From the NCBI GenBank assembly GCA_947454705.1, contig CANGKZ010000004.1:124001-188000 (forward strand): DNA of 64,000 nt. Direction: 5' to 3'. Shown one piece after another: positions 29,218 to 37,899 of this stretch; position 1 is the stretch's first letter; every line of letters begins with the position of its first letter. Source of the stretch: Verrucomicrobiota bacterium. GTDB taxonomy: Bacteria; Verrucomicrobiota; Verrucomicrobiia; Limisphaerales; UBA9464. Made by a program: the position numbers and the translations under genes. A model generated the notes under the pieces. That model did not search any database. It saw nothing but the letters and a program-made list of their open reading frames with translations, and had not been told where the DNA came from.

Positions 29218-30988
29218 GCCCAAGTCACGCCGGAGGTCTTCGAGAAGACGCCGCGACGATCTGGACCCGATCACGGGTCCGGCGGGCCCCGCCGTGCTTT
29301 GCGGGAAGTGCGAGACCCTCAGTCCCATTGGCACGGAGGAGTGCCCCAAGTGTGGGGCGGATCTGTACGAGGAGTGCGACGACTGCGGGGCGGTGAAGCC
29401 GAAGGTGGCGCCGCGTTGCCCGTCGTGCGATCCCGCCGGGGTTCGCTCCCTGATTCCGGAATCAATGCCCGAAGCCCCCCGGGGCAAGGCGGTGCTGTGC
29501 CGTCACTGCGATCGGTTGAATCCGCAGGGAATCGAGGATTGCGATCGTTGCGGTCGGGCCCTGTTCGTGGTGTGTGAGGACTGCGGCGAACGGCGCCCGC
29601 GGATCATTGAATCCTGCCCGAGTTGTGAACAATCCAGGCAGCGTCGCACGCATGTGCCGGCGCCGGCGATGGTGCTTCCCAAGGGGCGGGGCGTGCTTTG
29701 TGCCGAGTGCGATCACCTGAATCCGACCGGCATCGAAGAATGCGAGCTCTGTCATCGGGCGCTGTTCTCGATCTGTCGGCACTGCGGGAATTCCAAGCCC
29801 CGGAATCAGACCAAGTGCCCCACCTGCCAGCCCCCGGAGGCACCGCGGGCCGAGGATCTGACCCCGGTCAGCAAACCCTCGGGCCGGGGCGTGCTCTGTG
29901 CGAATTGTGAGCATTTGAATCCGCAGGGATTGCAGGAGTGCGAGACCTGCGAGCGCCCGCTGTTTCTTACCTGCAAGGAATGCGGTACTCCCCGTGCGCG
30001 GGTGTTGAGGGATTGCCCGGTATGCAAGCCGCCCGAGGCGGTGCCGGTCGAAATCCCGGTGGAACAACAGCCCCGGGGCAAGGGGGTGCTTTGCAGCCGG
30101 TGTGACCGGTTGAATCCGCAGGGAATCGACGAATGCGATCGTTGCGGCACCTCGCTGTTCACGGTGTGCGAGGACTGCGGCGAAAAGAAACCGCGAAACT
30201 CCCGGCATTGTCCGGTCTGCGCCCGAAATCGCGCGCTCGAGGTCAACCCGGTGGTGGTGGTTCCGACCCTGACGGCCGAGGAGCGGGGTCCGAAAGGAAG
30301 GGGAATTCTTTGTGCCGAATGCGAGCACCTGAATCCGCCAAATCTTCGGGAGTGCGAGTCCTGTTCCGCGGACCTGTTTGACGAATGTCCGGAATGCGGA
30401 TTGGAAAAACAGGCAGTACGGGTTGAGTGCTCGGCGTGCGAGGAGAAGGAACGAGCCCGTTCCGCGCATCGACGCGAAACCGGTCCAAGCGGTCGCGCAA
30501 CGCTTTGTGGCAAGTGCGATCATCTGAATCCCTTTGGGCTCAAACAGTGCGAGACCTGCGGGGAGGACCTGTTTGTCACCTGTCCGGACTGCCAGATCAC
30601 GCGTCCGGCCGTGGTCACCGAGTGCGCCACCTGCCTTGGAACGGTGCCGAGGGCCAGGGATTTGATGGATCCAACCCGGGAGAAGGGGCGGGGACTCCTC
30701 TGCAAGGAATGCGAGCACCTGAATCCGTCCGGCCTGGAACAGTGCGAGCGGTGTGATGAGGATCTCTACGTCAACTGCCACCGGTGCGATCATCGCAATC
30801 CTCGCATCCGTGCCCGTTGCGAACGCTGCCGGCGGCGTCTGCAGCAATCGATGAGCGATCGGATCAAATCCGGTCCCGATCGTTCTCCGGCCAGCGTGCT
30901 CGGAGTGATTCTGGGTGCCCTTTTGCTGCTTGGGTTGATGGCCTTTGGCCTGTTTTGGGCCGGATTCCGTCTGCCGCGGCTTTGGTGA
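29210..30988 (+). CDS. Tail-anchored octameric double-zinc-ribbon protein (uncharacterised)
   Basis: Eight modules C-x2-C-x10-C-x2-C-x7-C-x2-C-x10-C-x2-C; C-terminal TM SVLGVILGALLLLGLMAFGLFWAGF; start overlaps tolQ stop. Confidence 0.92.
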   Translation: MSEPKSRRRSSRRRRDDLDPITGPAGPAVLCGKCETLSPIGTEECPKCGADLYEECDDCGAVKPKVAPRCPSCDPAGVRSLIPESMPEAPRGKAVLCRHCDRLNPQGIEDCDRCGRALFVVCEDCGERRPRIIESCPSCEQSRQRRTHVPAPAMVLPKGRGVLCAECDHLNPTGIEECELCHRALFSICRHCGNSKPRNQTKCPTCQPPEAPRAEDLTPVSKPSGRGVLCANCEHLNPQGLQECETCERPLFLTCKECGTPRARVLRDCPVCKPPEAVPVEIPVEQQPRGKGVLCSRCDRLNPQGIDECDRCGTSLFTVCEDCGEKKPRNSRHCPVCARNRALEVNPVVVVPTLTAEERGPKGRGILCAECEHLNPPNLRECESCSADLFDECPECGLEKQAVRVECSACEEKERARSAHRRETGPSGRATLCGKCDHLNPFGLKQCETCGEDLFVTCPDCQITRPAVVTECATCLGTVPRARDLMDPTREKGRGLLCKECEHLNPSGLEQCERCDEDLYVNCHRCDHRNPRIRARCERCRRRLQQSMSDRIKSGPDRSPASVLGVILGALLLLGLMAFGLFWAGFRLPRLW

Positions 30989-31007
30989 GTTCTGACGGAG
31001 GTATTTC

Positions 31008-31427
31008 ATGCGCCGATTTTCCGCCCGCAATCAGCTCGTCACCCTGAACGAGATCAACATCACGCCCCTGCTCGACCTGGCGTTCGTGTTGCTCATCATT
31101 TTCATCATCACCACGCCGCTTCTTGAGCAGAGCATCAGCGTCAAGCTGCCCAACGGCGGCGACTCAAAGGAGGCCGGGAATCCCGCCGACGTGGTGACCG
31201 CAGAGGTTAGCACCGCGGGAGTGTACTACCTTCGCGGGAAGCGGCTCGGGTCGGCCGCCGAGATGGAGCGAATCCTGGTGGCGGAGTACCGCAAGAATCC
31301 CAAGATGATCGTTCGAATCCGTGCCGATGCCGGGGGGGCTTACCGGCTGCCGGTGAGCATCATCAACATTTGTAAACGAAACGGCATCACCCGATTCGAC
31401 ATCGCCACCGAGCCCGAAAAGCCCTGA
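31008..31427 (+). CDS. tolR: TolR/ExbD biopolymer transport protein
   Basis: EINITPLLDLAFVLLIIFIITTPLLEQSISVKLP. Confidence 0.93.
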   Translation: MRRFSARNQLVTLNEINITPLLDLAFVLLIIFIITTPLLEQSISVKLPNGGDSKEAGNPADVVTAEVSTAGVYYLRGKRLGSAAEMERILVAEYRKNPKMIVRIRADAGGAYRLPVSIINICKRNGITRFDIATEPEKP

Positions 31428-31442
31428 TTTCTCGTCACGCTC

Positions 31443-32459
31443 ATGATGCGGGTTGAACAACGGTGCCTGCTTGGCTCGGCTGGGTTCCATGCCGCGCTGC
31501 TGCTGTTGTTGTTGTTGTCTCCGAAGCTGGTGACGACGCCCACGGTGGTGCCGGTGCTGACCCTGATCCCGACGGATCTGAAGGTGACCGACGGAGACAA
31601 GGTGGGGGGAGGCTCGCCCACCGCGAAGCCGCCGGCGCAATCGCCGGTTCCCAAGCTCCAGGCGCCCCCAGTGGCCAAGCCGGAGGTGAAGCCCGAGGCC
31701 AAGCCGCAGCTGAAACCCGAACCGCTTCCGGAAGCGCCACCCAAGCCGGAGCCGAAGGTGACGCCGCCCAAGGCCAAGGCGCGGTCCACGCCTTCGGAAC
31801 CGCAGATCAAGATCAACCCTGAGATCCACTCGCAGGACACGGATCCCGCCTTGAAGTCGAAGCCCAAGAAGCTTCGAAGCCGCGACGAGATTCACATCGC
31901 AGATCAGCCCAAGAAGTTCACCAAGTCCGAATTGGAGGAGCAGCGTCGGGAAGCGCAAGCCAAGCGGCGCGAGGCCGAGGAGGCGGAGGCGGAACGCGAG
32001 GCGGCGCGGCAGGCGGAAAGCCAGCGGCGCGCCCGTGCGGCTCAGGTGGCGCAGCTGAATGCGGACCGCGCCCGCATCGCCAACGCAATTGGTGGAGCGG
32101 CCAGCGTGGTGGGGAAGACCCTCGCGGGTTCCACCACCATCGAAATGCCCGGACCGGGCGGCCAGGCCTATGCGCCGTATCGCTCGTATCTCGCTGCGTT
32201 TTACAAGGAACGCTGGCGCAACAAGCCGGCGTCGATTTCCTCTGCGTCGGCGGGGGTGATGGTTGAAATCATCATTGCCCGGGATGGGCGACTCCTCGAC
32301 TGGCGGGTCACTCAAAGTTCCGGAGTCCGGGAGCTGGATCAATCGATCAAGGATCTCCTGCCGAAGTACCCGCGCCTTTTGCCTTTGCCTGAGGGGTCCA
32401 CCGACCCCCAGCGCACGTTTAGAATTCTGTTTACGTTGGAAGCCGACACACCTGCATGA
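31443..32459 (+). CDS. tolA: TolA/TonB-like energy transducer
   Basis: N-terminal TM, long Pro/Lys/Glu-rich and Arg/Glu/Ala-rich linker, TonB/TolA C-terminal domain (VMVEIIIARDGRLLDWRVTQSSGVRELDQSI). Confidence 0.85.
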   Translation: MMRVEQRCLLGSAGFHAALLLLLLLSPKLVTTPTVVPVLTLIPTDLKVTDGDKVGGGSPTAKPPAQSPVPKLQAPPVAKPEVKPEAKPQLKPEPLPEAPPKPEPKVTPPKAKARSTPSEPQIKINPEIHSQDTDPALKSKPKKLRSRDEIHIADQPKKFTKSELEEQRREAQAKRREAEEAEAEREAARQAESQRRARAAQVAQLNADRARIANAIGGAASVVGKTLAGSTTIEMPGPGGQAYAPYRSYLAAFYKERWRNKPASISSASAGVMVEIIIARDGRLLDWRVTQSSGVRELDQSIKDLLPKYPRLLPLPEGSTDPQRTFRILFTLEADTPA

Positions 32460-33625
32460 AACTGCCCCTCCTTTCCCGGATGGCCCTGGCCCTTGCGCTG
32501 GTTGCCACCGCCGGAAGTCTCCGCGCTGCGGACGAATCCGGAGTCATTCACATCAGCGACCAGGCGAAAAAGACGATTCCCATCGCCGTCTCCGGATTTT
32601 CCGGGGAGTCCGCCCAGGTCCTGAAATTCGATCTCGAAGTCGCCGGCTTCGACTTCGTTCCCGTGGCCTCCGCGCAGTACGAACTCAAGGGATCGTCTGC
32701 GGCGAACCTCCAGGGAACGCTCTCGGACACCGGAAACCATCACACCCTGTTCGCCCGGGCCTATCCCGGCGGCACTCCGCGCGCCCAGGCTCACATGCTG
32801 GCCGACGACGTGGTGAAGGCCATCACGGGGCAGAACGGAATCGCCCGCACGCGCATCGCGTTCAAGGTGGATACCGGTCGAACCAAGGAGATCTACGTCA
32901 GCGACTACGACGGCGGAAACCCCTTTCGAGCCACGGAGGATAACTCCATTGCAGCCTCGCCGGCCTGGGTTCCCGGAAAGCTTCGTTTGTTTTACACCAG
33001 CTACCGCTCCGGCAGTCCGAGCGTGTACACCCACGATCTTCAGAGCGGATCACGGACCCGTGTGTTTGGGTTCAACGGCTTGAACAGCAGCGCGGCGGTC
33101 TCCCCGGATGGCACCCGAGTGGCGGTGATCCTCAGCAAATCCGGCAGCCCGGATCTGTGGGTGGCCAACATTGACGGATCGGGTCTTCGGCAGTTGACCA
33201 AGACGCTTGAACCCGAGTCGTCCCCTTGCTGGTCGCCCGACGGCCGGACGATTTGTTTCGCGTCGACCCGGGATGGTCGGGCCTCGCTTTACACCGTTCC
33301 TGCGGCGGGGGGCGAAATGAAGAAGCTTTCGACGGGTGGAATCACTCCCGCCACCGAGCCGGATTGGTCGCCGGATGGAAAATGGATCATTTTCACGCGC
33401 GGAGCGGGTGAATTCACACTCTACATCGTTCCCTCCGGAGGCGGTGTTGCCGAGCCGCTGGTGGCAGGTGAGGACCCTTCCTGGGCCGCCAATTCTCGAA
33501 CCGTGGTGTTTACTCGCGGTCGGGATGGCGCTCGGCGACTGTCGCTGCTTGACGTGCCCACCCGCCGCGTAAAGGATGTCAACCGAATTTCGGGAAGTTC
33601 CTCCCAGCCGAGCTGGGCCCGGTAA
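32456..33625 (+). CDS. tolB: Tol-Pal system beta-propeller protein TolB
   Basis: RIAFKVDTGRTKEIYVSDYDG, AVSPDGTRVAVILSKSG, CWSPDGRTICFASTRDG; overlaps tolA. Confidence 0.93.
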   Translation: MKLPLLSRMALALALVATAGSLRAADESGVIHISDQAKKTIPIAVSGFSGESAQVLKFDLEVAGFDFVPVASAQYELKGSSAANLQGTLSDTGNHHTLFARAYPGGTPRAQAHMLADDVVKAITGQNGIARTRIAFKVDTGRTKEIYVSDYDGGNPFRATEDNSIAASPAWVPGKLRLFYTSYRSGSPSVYTHDLQSGSRTRVFGFNGLNSSAAVSPDGTRVAVILSKSGSPDLWVANIDGSGLRQLTKTLEPESSPCWSPDGRTICFASTRDGRASLYTVPAAGGEMKKLSTGGITPATEPDWSPDGKWIIFTRGAGEFTLYIVPSGGGVAEPLVAGEDPSWAANSRTVVFTRGRDGARRLSLLDVPTRRVKDVNRISGSSSQPSWAR

Positions 33626-33648
33626 CCTCCCTCCGAACGCGCACCCAT

Positions 33649-34314
33649 ATGAATCGCCTGACCAAACTTGGTCTCATCGCCCTGATCGCCGTCACTGCAG
33701 TCGGTACCGGCTGCACCAAAAAGCCCAAAAACATCACTCCGATCCCGGGAGGAATGAGCAACAACGGGGCACCGACGGGGGATCTCGGCGGCCGCGGCGG
33801 CCCAATCCGGGATCCGAACGCCGGCAAGTTCGGCGGTCTCGGCGGCCCGACCAGCACCGATCTGGCCAACGGCGGAGGCCTTGGCAACGGCAAGAGCGAT
33901 CCTTCGGCACTTCCGAGCGGGGATCCCCGTGCGGGAAAAGACGAGGATCGTGAGACCTTCAAGTCGAACACCGTCTATTTCGCCTACGACAAGTCGGCGA
34001 TCGTTGCTGCGGAAGCCGGAAAGATCAATCCGGTCATCGAATTCCTGAAGAGCCATCCCGACAACAACCTGCTCATCGAGGGCCACTGCGACGAGCGCGG
34101 CACCGAGGAGTACAATCGCGCCCTGGGCGAACGCCGCGCCCTCGCGCTGCGTGAGAAGGTCGTGGGCGCCGGCATCTCCGGCGAACGTGTCACCACCATC
34201 AGCTACGGCGAGGATCGTCCTGCGGATCCCGGCCACGATGACTCCGCCTGGTCCAAGAACCGCCGCGGTGAATTCATCCTGCTGACCCCGTCGAAGGGTG
34301 GTTCGCTGAAGTAA
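33649..34314 (+). CDS. pal: Peptidoglycan-associated lipoprotein Pal
   Basis: Lipobox AVGTGC; YFAYDKSAI...LLIEGHCDERGTEEYNRALGERRALALREKVVGAGISGERVTTISYGEDRP. Confidence 0.94.
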   Translation: MNRLTKLGLIALIAVTAVGTGCTKKPKNITPIPGGMSNNGAPTGDLGGRGGPIRDPNAGKFGGLGGPTSTDLANGGGLGNGKSDPSALPSGDPRAGKDEDRETFKSNTVYFAYDKSAIVAAEAGKINPVIEFLKSHPDNNLLIEGHCDERGTEEYNRALGERRALALREKVVGAGISGERVTTISYGEDRPADPGHDDSAWSKNRRGEFILLTPSKGGSLK

Positions 34315-34347
34315 CCTTCGGCGAATCCCCGGCAACCGGTTTCAATG

Positions 34348-34374
34348 AACCCCGCCCTCGTGGCGGGGTTTTTT
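34348..34374 (+). terminator. Intrinsic terminator after pal
   Basis: AACCCCGCC-CTCGT-GGCGGGGTT-TTTT. Confidence 0.88.
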
Positions 34375-34481
34375 GTTGTCGCGGGCCGAAACCAGAAGGG
34401 AATGGGGAATCCCCTTGAATGGTTTTGCCCCTTTACCGGTCGGATCCGAACACGTAAGTTGACCCCCTGTTGAATTTCGAA

Positions 34482-34649
34482 ATGAACTTCTTGCTGCTCG
34501 CCTTGCTCGGGACCACCGAGATGATCGTCATCGCCGTGGTGGTGGTGATTTTGTTTGGTGCCCGAAAGATTCCCGAATTGATGAAGGGCGTGGGCACCGG
34601 CATCAAGGAATTCAAGAAAGCCTCGAAGGACGATCCCGAGGCCAAGTAA
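34482..34649 (+). CDS. tatA: Twin-arginine translocase TatA/E subunit (55 aa; absent from supplied ORF track)
   Basis: [55 protein letters not shown]. Confidence 0.9.
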   Translation: MNFLLLALLGTTEMIVIAVVVVILFGARKIPELMKGVGTGIKEFKKASKDDPEAK

Positions 34650-34742
34650 CCGATTTCGTCAGGATTTGGTCGGCAGCTGATCCGGGGGATCGCGCTTCGG
34701 CCTCGCAGAAAACCGATTAAGACGCCCTCCGGGGCCATTCCG

Positions 34743-35021
34743 ATGAACATGCCTCTTTTTTCAATGCTGGGTACCACCGAGATGCTGGTGATCGCGGTGG
34801 TGGTTCTGATTCTTTTTGGTGCCAAGAAAGTTCCCGAACTCATGAAGGGTGTCGGTACCGGCATCAAGGAATTCAAGAAGGCGTCCCGTGACGTCCAGGA
34901 TGAGTTGGAACGTGCGGTTCACGAGCAGCCCCAGGCTTCCAATCCTCCCCCGACTCCCAAGCCCGCGTCGGACACGGTGTCTCACCATTCCTCGACTCCT
35001 TCGGGCGCCCCCCCGGCCTGA
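34743..35021 (+). CDS. tatA: Twin-arginine translocase TatA/E subunit, second paralogue
   Basis: [47 protein letters not shown]. Confidence 0.92.
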   Translation: MNMPLFSMLGTTEMLVIAVVVLILFGAKKVPELMKGVGTGIKEFKKASRDVQDELERAVHEQPQASNPPPTPKPASDTVSHHSSTPSGAPPA

Positions 35022-35074
35022 GTCTCGGTTGGTTCGCTTCCCACCAAGCCTAGTGGTCCCGGTCCCTTTCTGGC

Positions 35075-36235
35075 ATGTCGGATGAGTTGGAGGTCATGCC
35101 GCCTGAGTCGTCGTTTGAAGACGATGGAGGCGGTCCGATTAAGAGCTTCCTGGAACACCTGGAGGATCTTCGCTGGACCTTGGTCAAGTGTGCCGCCGCG
35201 GTCTTCATCGGCATTATTGCCTGCCTGAGCGGCAGCGATTTTATCATTGGTCTGCTCAAGTGGCCCCTCGACAAGGCCAATGCGATGCGGACCTCGGATG
35301 AGTCGCAAATCGCGCTCACGCTCGGAACCAACGTCCTGGCCAAATTTGGGGCCAAGGAGTTCCCCAGCTTCCGTCCCGGTGGCTTCTCCACCAATCAGGC
35401 ACTACCTCCGAAGTCGTTCACCGATCGGTTGGGGGATTTGTTTCATCCGGGAGGATCTGCCGGCGGCACCAACCTGCCTCCAAAGAGCTTCACACAGCGG
35501 TTTGGCGATCTGTTTCATGTCGAGAGCTCGGTGACCAACCGGGACGTGTTTCTTCGCATCGAGCCAGTCACGATTGGCACCAACACGATTCTGGCAGTCG
35601 TCCCGGATTTGAATCCCCCGAAGGCGGCCACGGATGGCATGCAAACTTCGCTGGCGGTGCTCAGCCCGGGCGAAGCGTTCACGGTGGCCATCCAGATCGC
35701 GATCTACGGCGGCTTCACCGTCAGCGCCCCGTTTGTGATCTTTTTCCTCGGGCAATTCATTCTCCCGGCGCTGCACGTTCACGAGAAAAAGTTCCTCTAC
35801 AAGGTGTCGGGCTTTGCCACCGGACTGTTTCTGGCGGGCGTGGCGTTCTGCTACTTCGTGATGATGATCATCACCCTGAGCACCACGGTGGGCTTCGCCA
35901 ACTGGCTCGGGTTCCGTTCCGATTCGTGGCGCGCCTCGGAATACATCAGCTTCATGTGCTGGTTCCTGCTGGGCATGGGTATCAGTTTTGAGCTGCCGCT
36001 GGTCCTCCTTACCCTGGTCAAGATCGGCATCCTGGACGCCGCCAAGCTCTCCAAATTCCGGATGTATTGGGTCGTGGCCGGACTCACTCTGGCGGGTTTC
36101 ATCACCCCCGACGGCAACCCGCTGACCATGGTGATCATGTTCCTGCCGCTGCACTTCCTTTACGAGGTCAGCGTGATCATCGCCTGGTGGTGGGCCCGCA
36201 AGGAGCGCCTCGCTGCCGAACGGGGCGAGGGGTGA
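35075..36235 (+). CDS. tatC: Sec-independent translocase TatC with enlarged first periplasmic loop
   Basis: SFLEHLEDLRWTLVKC; SPGEAFTVAIQIAIYGGFTVSAPFVIFFLGQFILPALHVHEKKF; GISFELPLVLLTLVKIGI; AGFITPDGNPLTMVIMFLPLHFLYEVSV. Confidence 0.93.
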   Translation: MSDELEVMPPESSFEDDGGGPIKSFLEHLEDLRWTLVKCAAAVFIGIIACLSGSDFIIGLLKWPLDKANAMRTSDESQIALTLGTNVLAKFGAKEFPSFRPGGFSTNQALPPKSFTDRLGDLFHPGGSAGGTNLPPKSFTQRFGDLFHVESSVTNRDVFLRIEPVTIGTNTILAVVPDLNPPKAATDGMQTSLAVLSPGEAFTVAIQIAIYGGFTVSAPFVIFFLGQFILPALHVHEKKFLYKVSGFATGLFLAGVAFCYFVMMIITLSTTVGFANWLGFRSDSWRASEYISFMCWFLLGMGISFELPLVLLTLVKIGILDAAKLSKFRMYWVVAGLTLAGFITPDGNPLTMVIMFLPLHFLYEVSVIIAWWWARKERLAAERGEG

Positions 36236-36325
36236 CCCCGGATCGTGAACAAAGGTAAACATCAGTAAACTCCGTGCTTGCCTGACTGCCCCGCATCACT
36301 AGCTTTTCCCCACCACTTACTCCAT

Positions 36326-36751
36326 ATGCGTCTTTTGAAGTCCCTTTCCATCCTCGCCGGAGCGGCCGTTCTCCTCACGGGCTGCGCCAGCGCCGAGAAG
36401 AAGCTCGGTCGCGGCTTCAACAATCTGACTGAGCCGTTCCGCATGGGCGAACTCTCCCGCTCCTACGAGCAGAGCTACCTTTGGAGCGGTTCTGATGTCG
36501 GTGGCTCGGTAGGCGTGATCCACGGCTTCAACCGTACCGTCGGCCGTACGTTCGTGGGTGCCTTCGAGGTCTTGACCTTCCCGATCCCCAGCGAGCCGTA
36601 TTTCAAGCCCGAGCATCCTGTCTATCCTGACAGCTACAAGCCCGGTCCGTTGGACAACCCGATCATCCAGACCGACACCCGCGTCGGCTTCGACGGCACC
36701 GACAGCGCCTCGCTCATCCCGGGCAGCCGCTTCACGGTGTTCGGCAACTGA
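36326..36751 (+). CDS. Exosortase-associated (TIGR04073-like) lipoprotein
   Basis: Lipobox LLTGC; KLGRGFNNLTEPFRMGEL pattern. Confidence 0.65.
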   Translation: MRLLKSLSILAGAAVLLTGCASAEKKLGRGFNNLTEPFRMGELSRSYEQSYLWSGSDVGGSVGVIHGFNRTVGRTFVGAFEVLTFPIPSEPYFKPEHPVYPDSYKPGPLDNPIIQTDTRVGFDGTDSASLIPGSRFTVFGN

Positions 36752-36784
36752 TCCAGGGCGGGCCAAGACTCGTTCCATTCCTTT

Positions 36785-36820
36785 ACGCGCCAGCCTCTGG
36801 AAACAGGGATGGCGCGTTTT
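36785..36820 (+). terminator. Intrinsic terminator
   Basis: ACGCGCCA...TGGCGCGT-TTTC between 36751 and ispE. Confidence 0.6.
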
Positions 36821-36831
36821 CCATTTCGACT

Positions 36832-37728
36832 ATGCCGATCCGCCGCAACTCCCCGTGCAAGGTCAACTTTGTCCTGAACCTGCTCGGAAAACGTTCCGAC
36901 GGATACCACGAGCTGGAGACACTGTTTTTCCCGGTGCCGCTGCATGATGTCCTGACCGTGGATCGCGCTGCGGCTGCGTCGTCCGGTGCGACGGCGGACA
37001 AGGTTCTTCTCACCTGCGATCACCCTGGACTGCCGTGCGACGGCACGAATCTGGTTCACAAGGCCGCGACGGCATTCCTCGCCGCTTCGGGGATTCCGAC
37101 CGCAGTGTCGTTGAACTTGGAAAAGCGTCTGCCCCTCGCCGCCGGGATTGGTGGCGGCAGTGCCAATGCTGCGGTGACCCTGCTGGCATTGAATGAACTG
37201 TTCGACTATCCGCTCGCCATTGCGGATCTCGATCGCCTGGCCGCTGGGCTGGGCAGTGACGTCAATTTCTTCCTGCAACCCAACCCCGCGCTCGCGTCGG
37301 GACGCGGGGAACGCATTGAACCGCTGGCCCCGTTTTCATCGCTTCGCGGAACGGCCATGTTGTTGTTTCATCCGGGATTTGGTGTGTCCACGCCGTGGGC
37401 TTTCAAGGAGCTGGCTCGGTTCCCTGAAGACCTGAACGGACGACCAGGACGCGCCCGTGAGGTGGCTCAGTTGTTTCAATCGGGGGACCTCACCGCCGCG
37501 GGCAACGCCCTGTTCAACGGGTTGGAAAACCCCGTGTTCGAGAAGTATCCCATCCTGAAACTCTACACCGGGTTCATGCGGCGCAACGGGGCGTTCGGGG
37601 CGCTCATGAGCGGTAGTGGATCCACGACCTTCGGATTGTTCCCCGATTTGAAGACGGCGCGCGAGGCGTCGGTTGGGTTTCGAAAAGAGTTTGGGACCGC
37701 CGGGTGGCTTGAAGTGGTCGCGCTTTGA
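36832..37728 (+). CDS. ispE: 4-diphosphocytidyl-2-C-methyl-D-erythritol kinase
   Basis: CKVNFVLNLLGKRSDGYHELETLF; LPLAAGIGGGSANAAVTLLALN; MSGSGSTTFGLF. Confidence 0.93.
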   Translation: MPIRRNSPCKVNFVLNLLGKRSDGYHELETLFFPVPLHDVLTVDRAAAASSGATADKVLLTCDHPGLPCDGTNLVHKAATAFLAASGIPTAVSLNLEKRLPLAAGIGGGSANAAVTLLALNELFDYPLAIADLDRLAAGLGSDVNFFLQPNPALASGRGERIEPLAPFSSLRGTAMLLFHPGFGVSTPWAFKELARFPEDLNGRPGRAREVAQLFQSGDLTAAGNALFNGLENPVFEKYPILKLYTGFMRRNGAFGALMSGSGSTTFGLFPDLKTAREASVGFRKEFGTAGWLEVVAL

Positions 37729-37899
37729 CGTCGGCGTGCTTCTCGGCGTTCGCGTCGTTTTCCTAGGGGGAAACCTCGCTTGACCGCCGTGCGCCTTCTG
37801 TAAAACGTCGCTTACTGCTGAGAAGCGTTCCGGGCACCTCGCATGGGCAAACGGAGCGCGGGCTGGAGGGGGTCCATTCCGTCAATCAAGGAGCACGTG

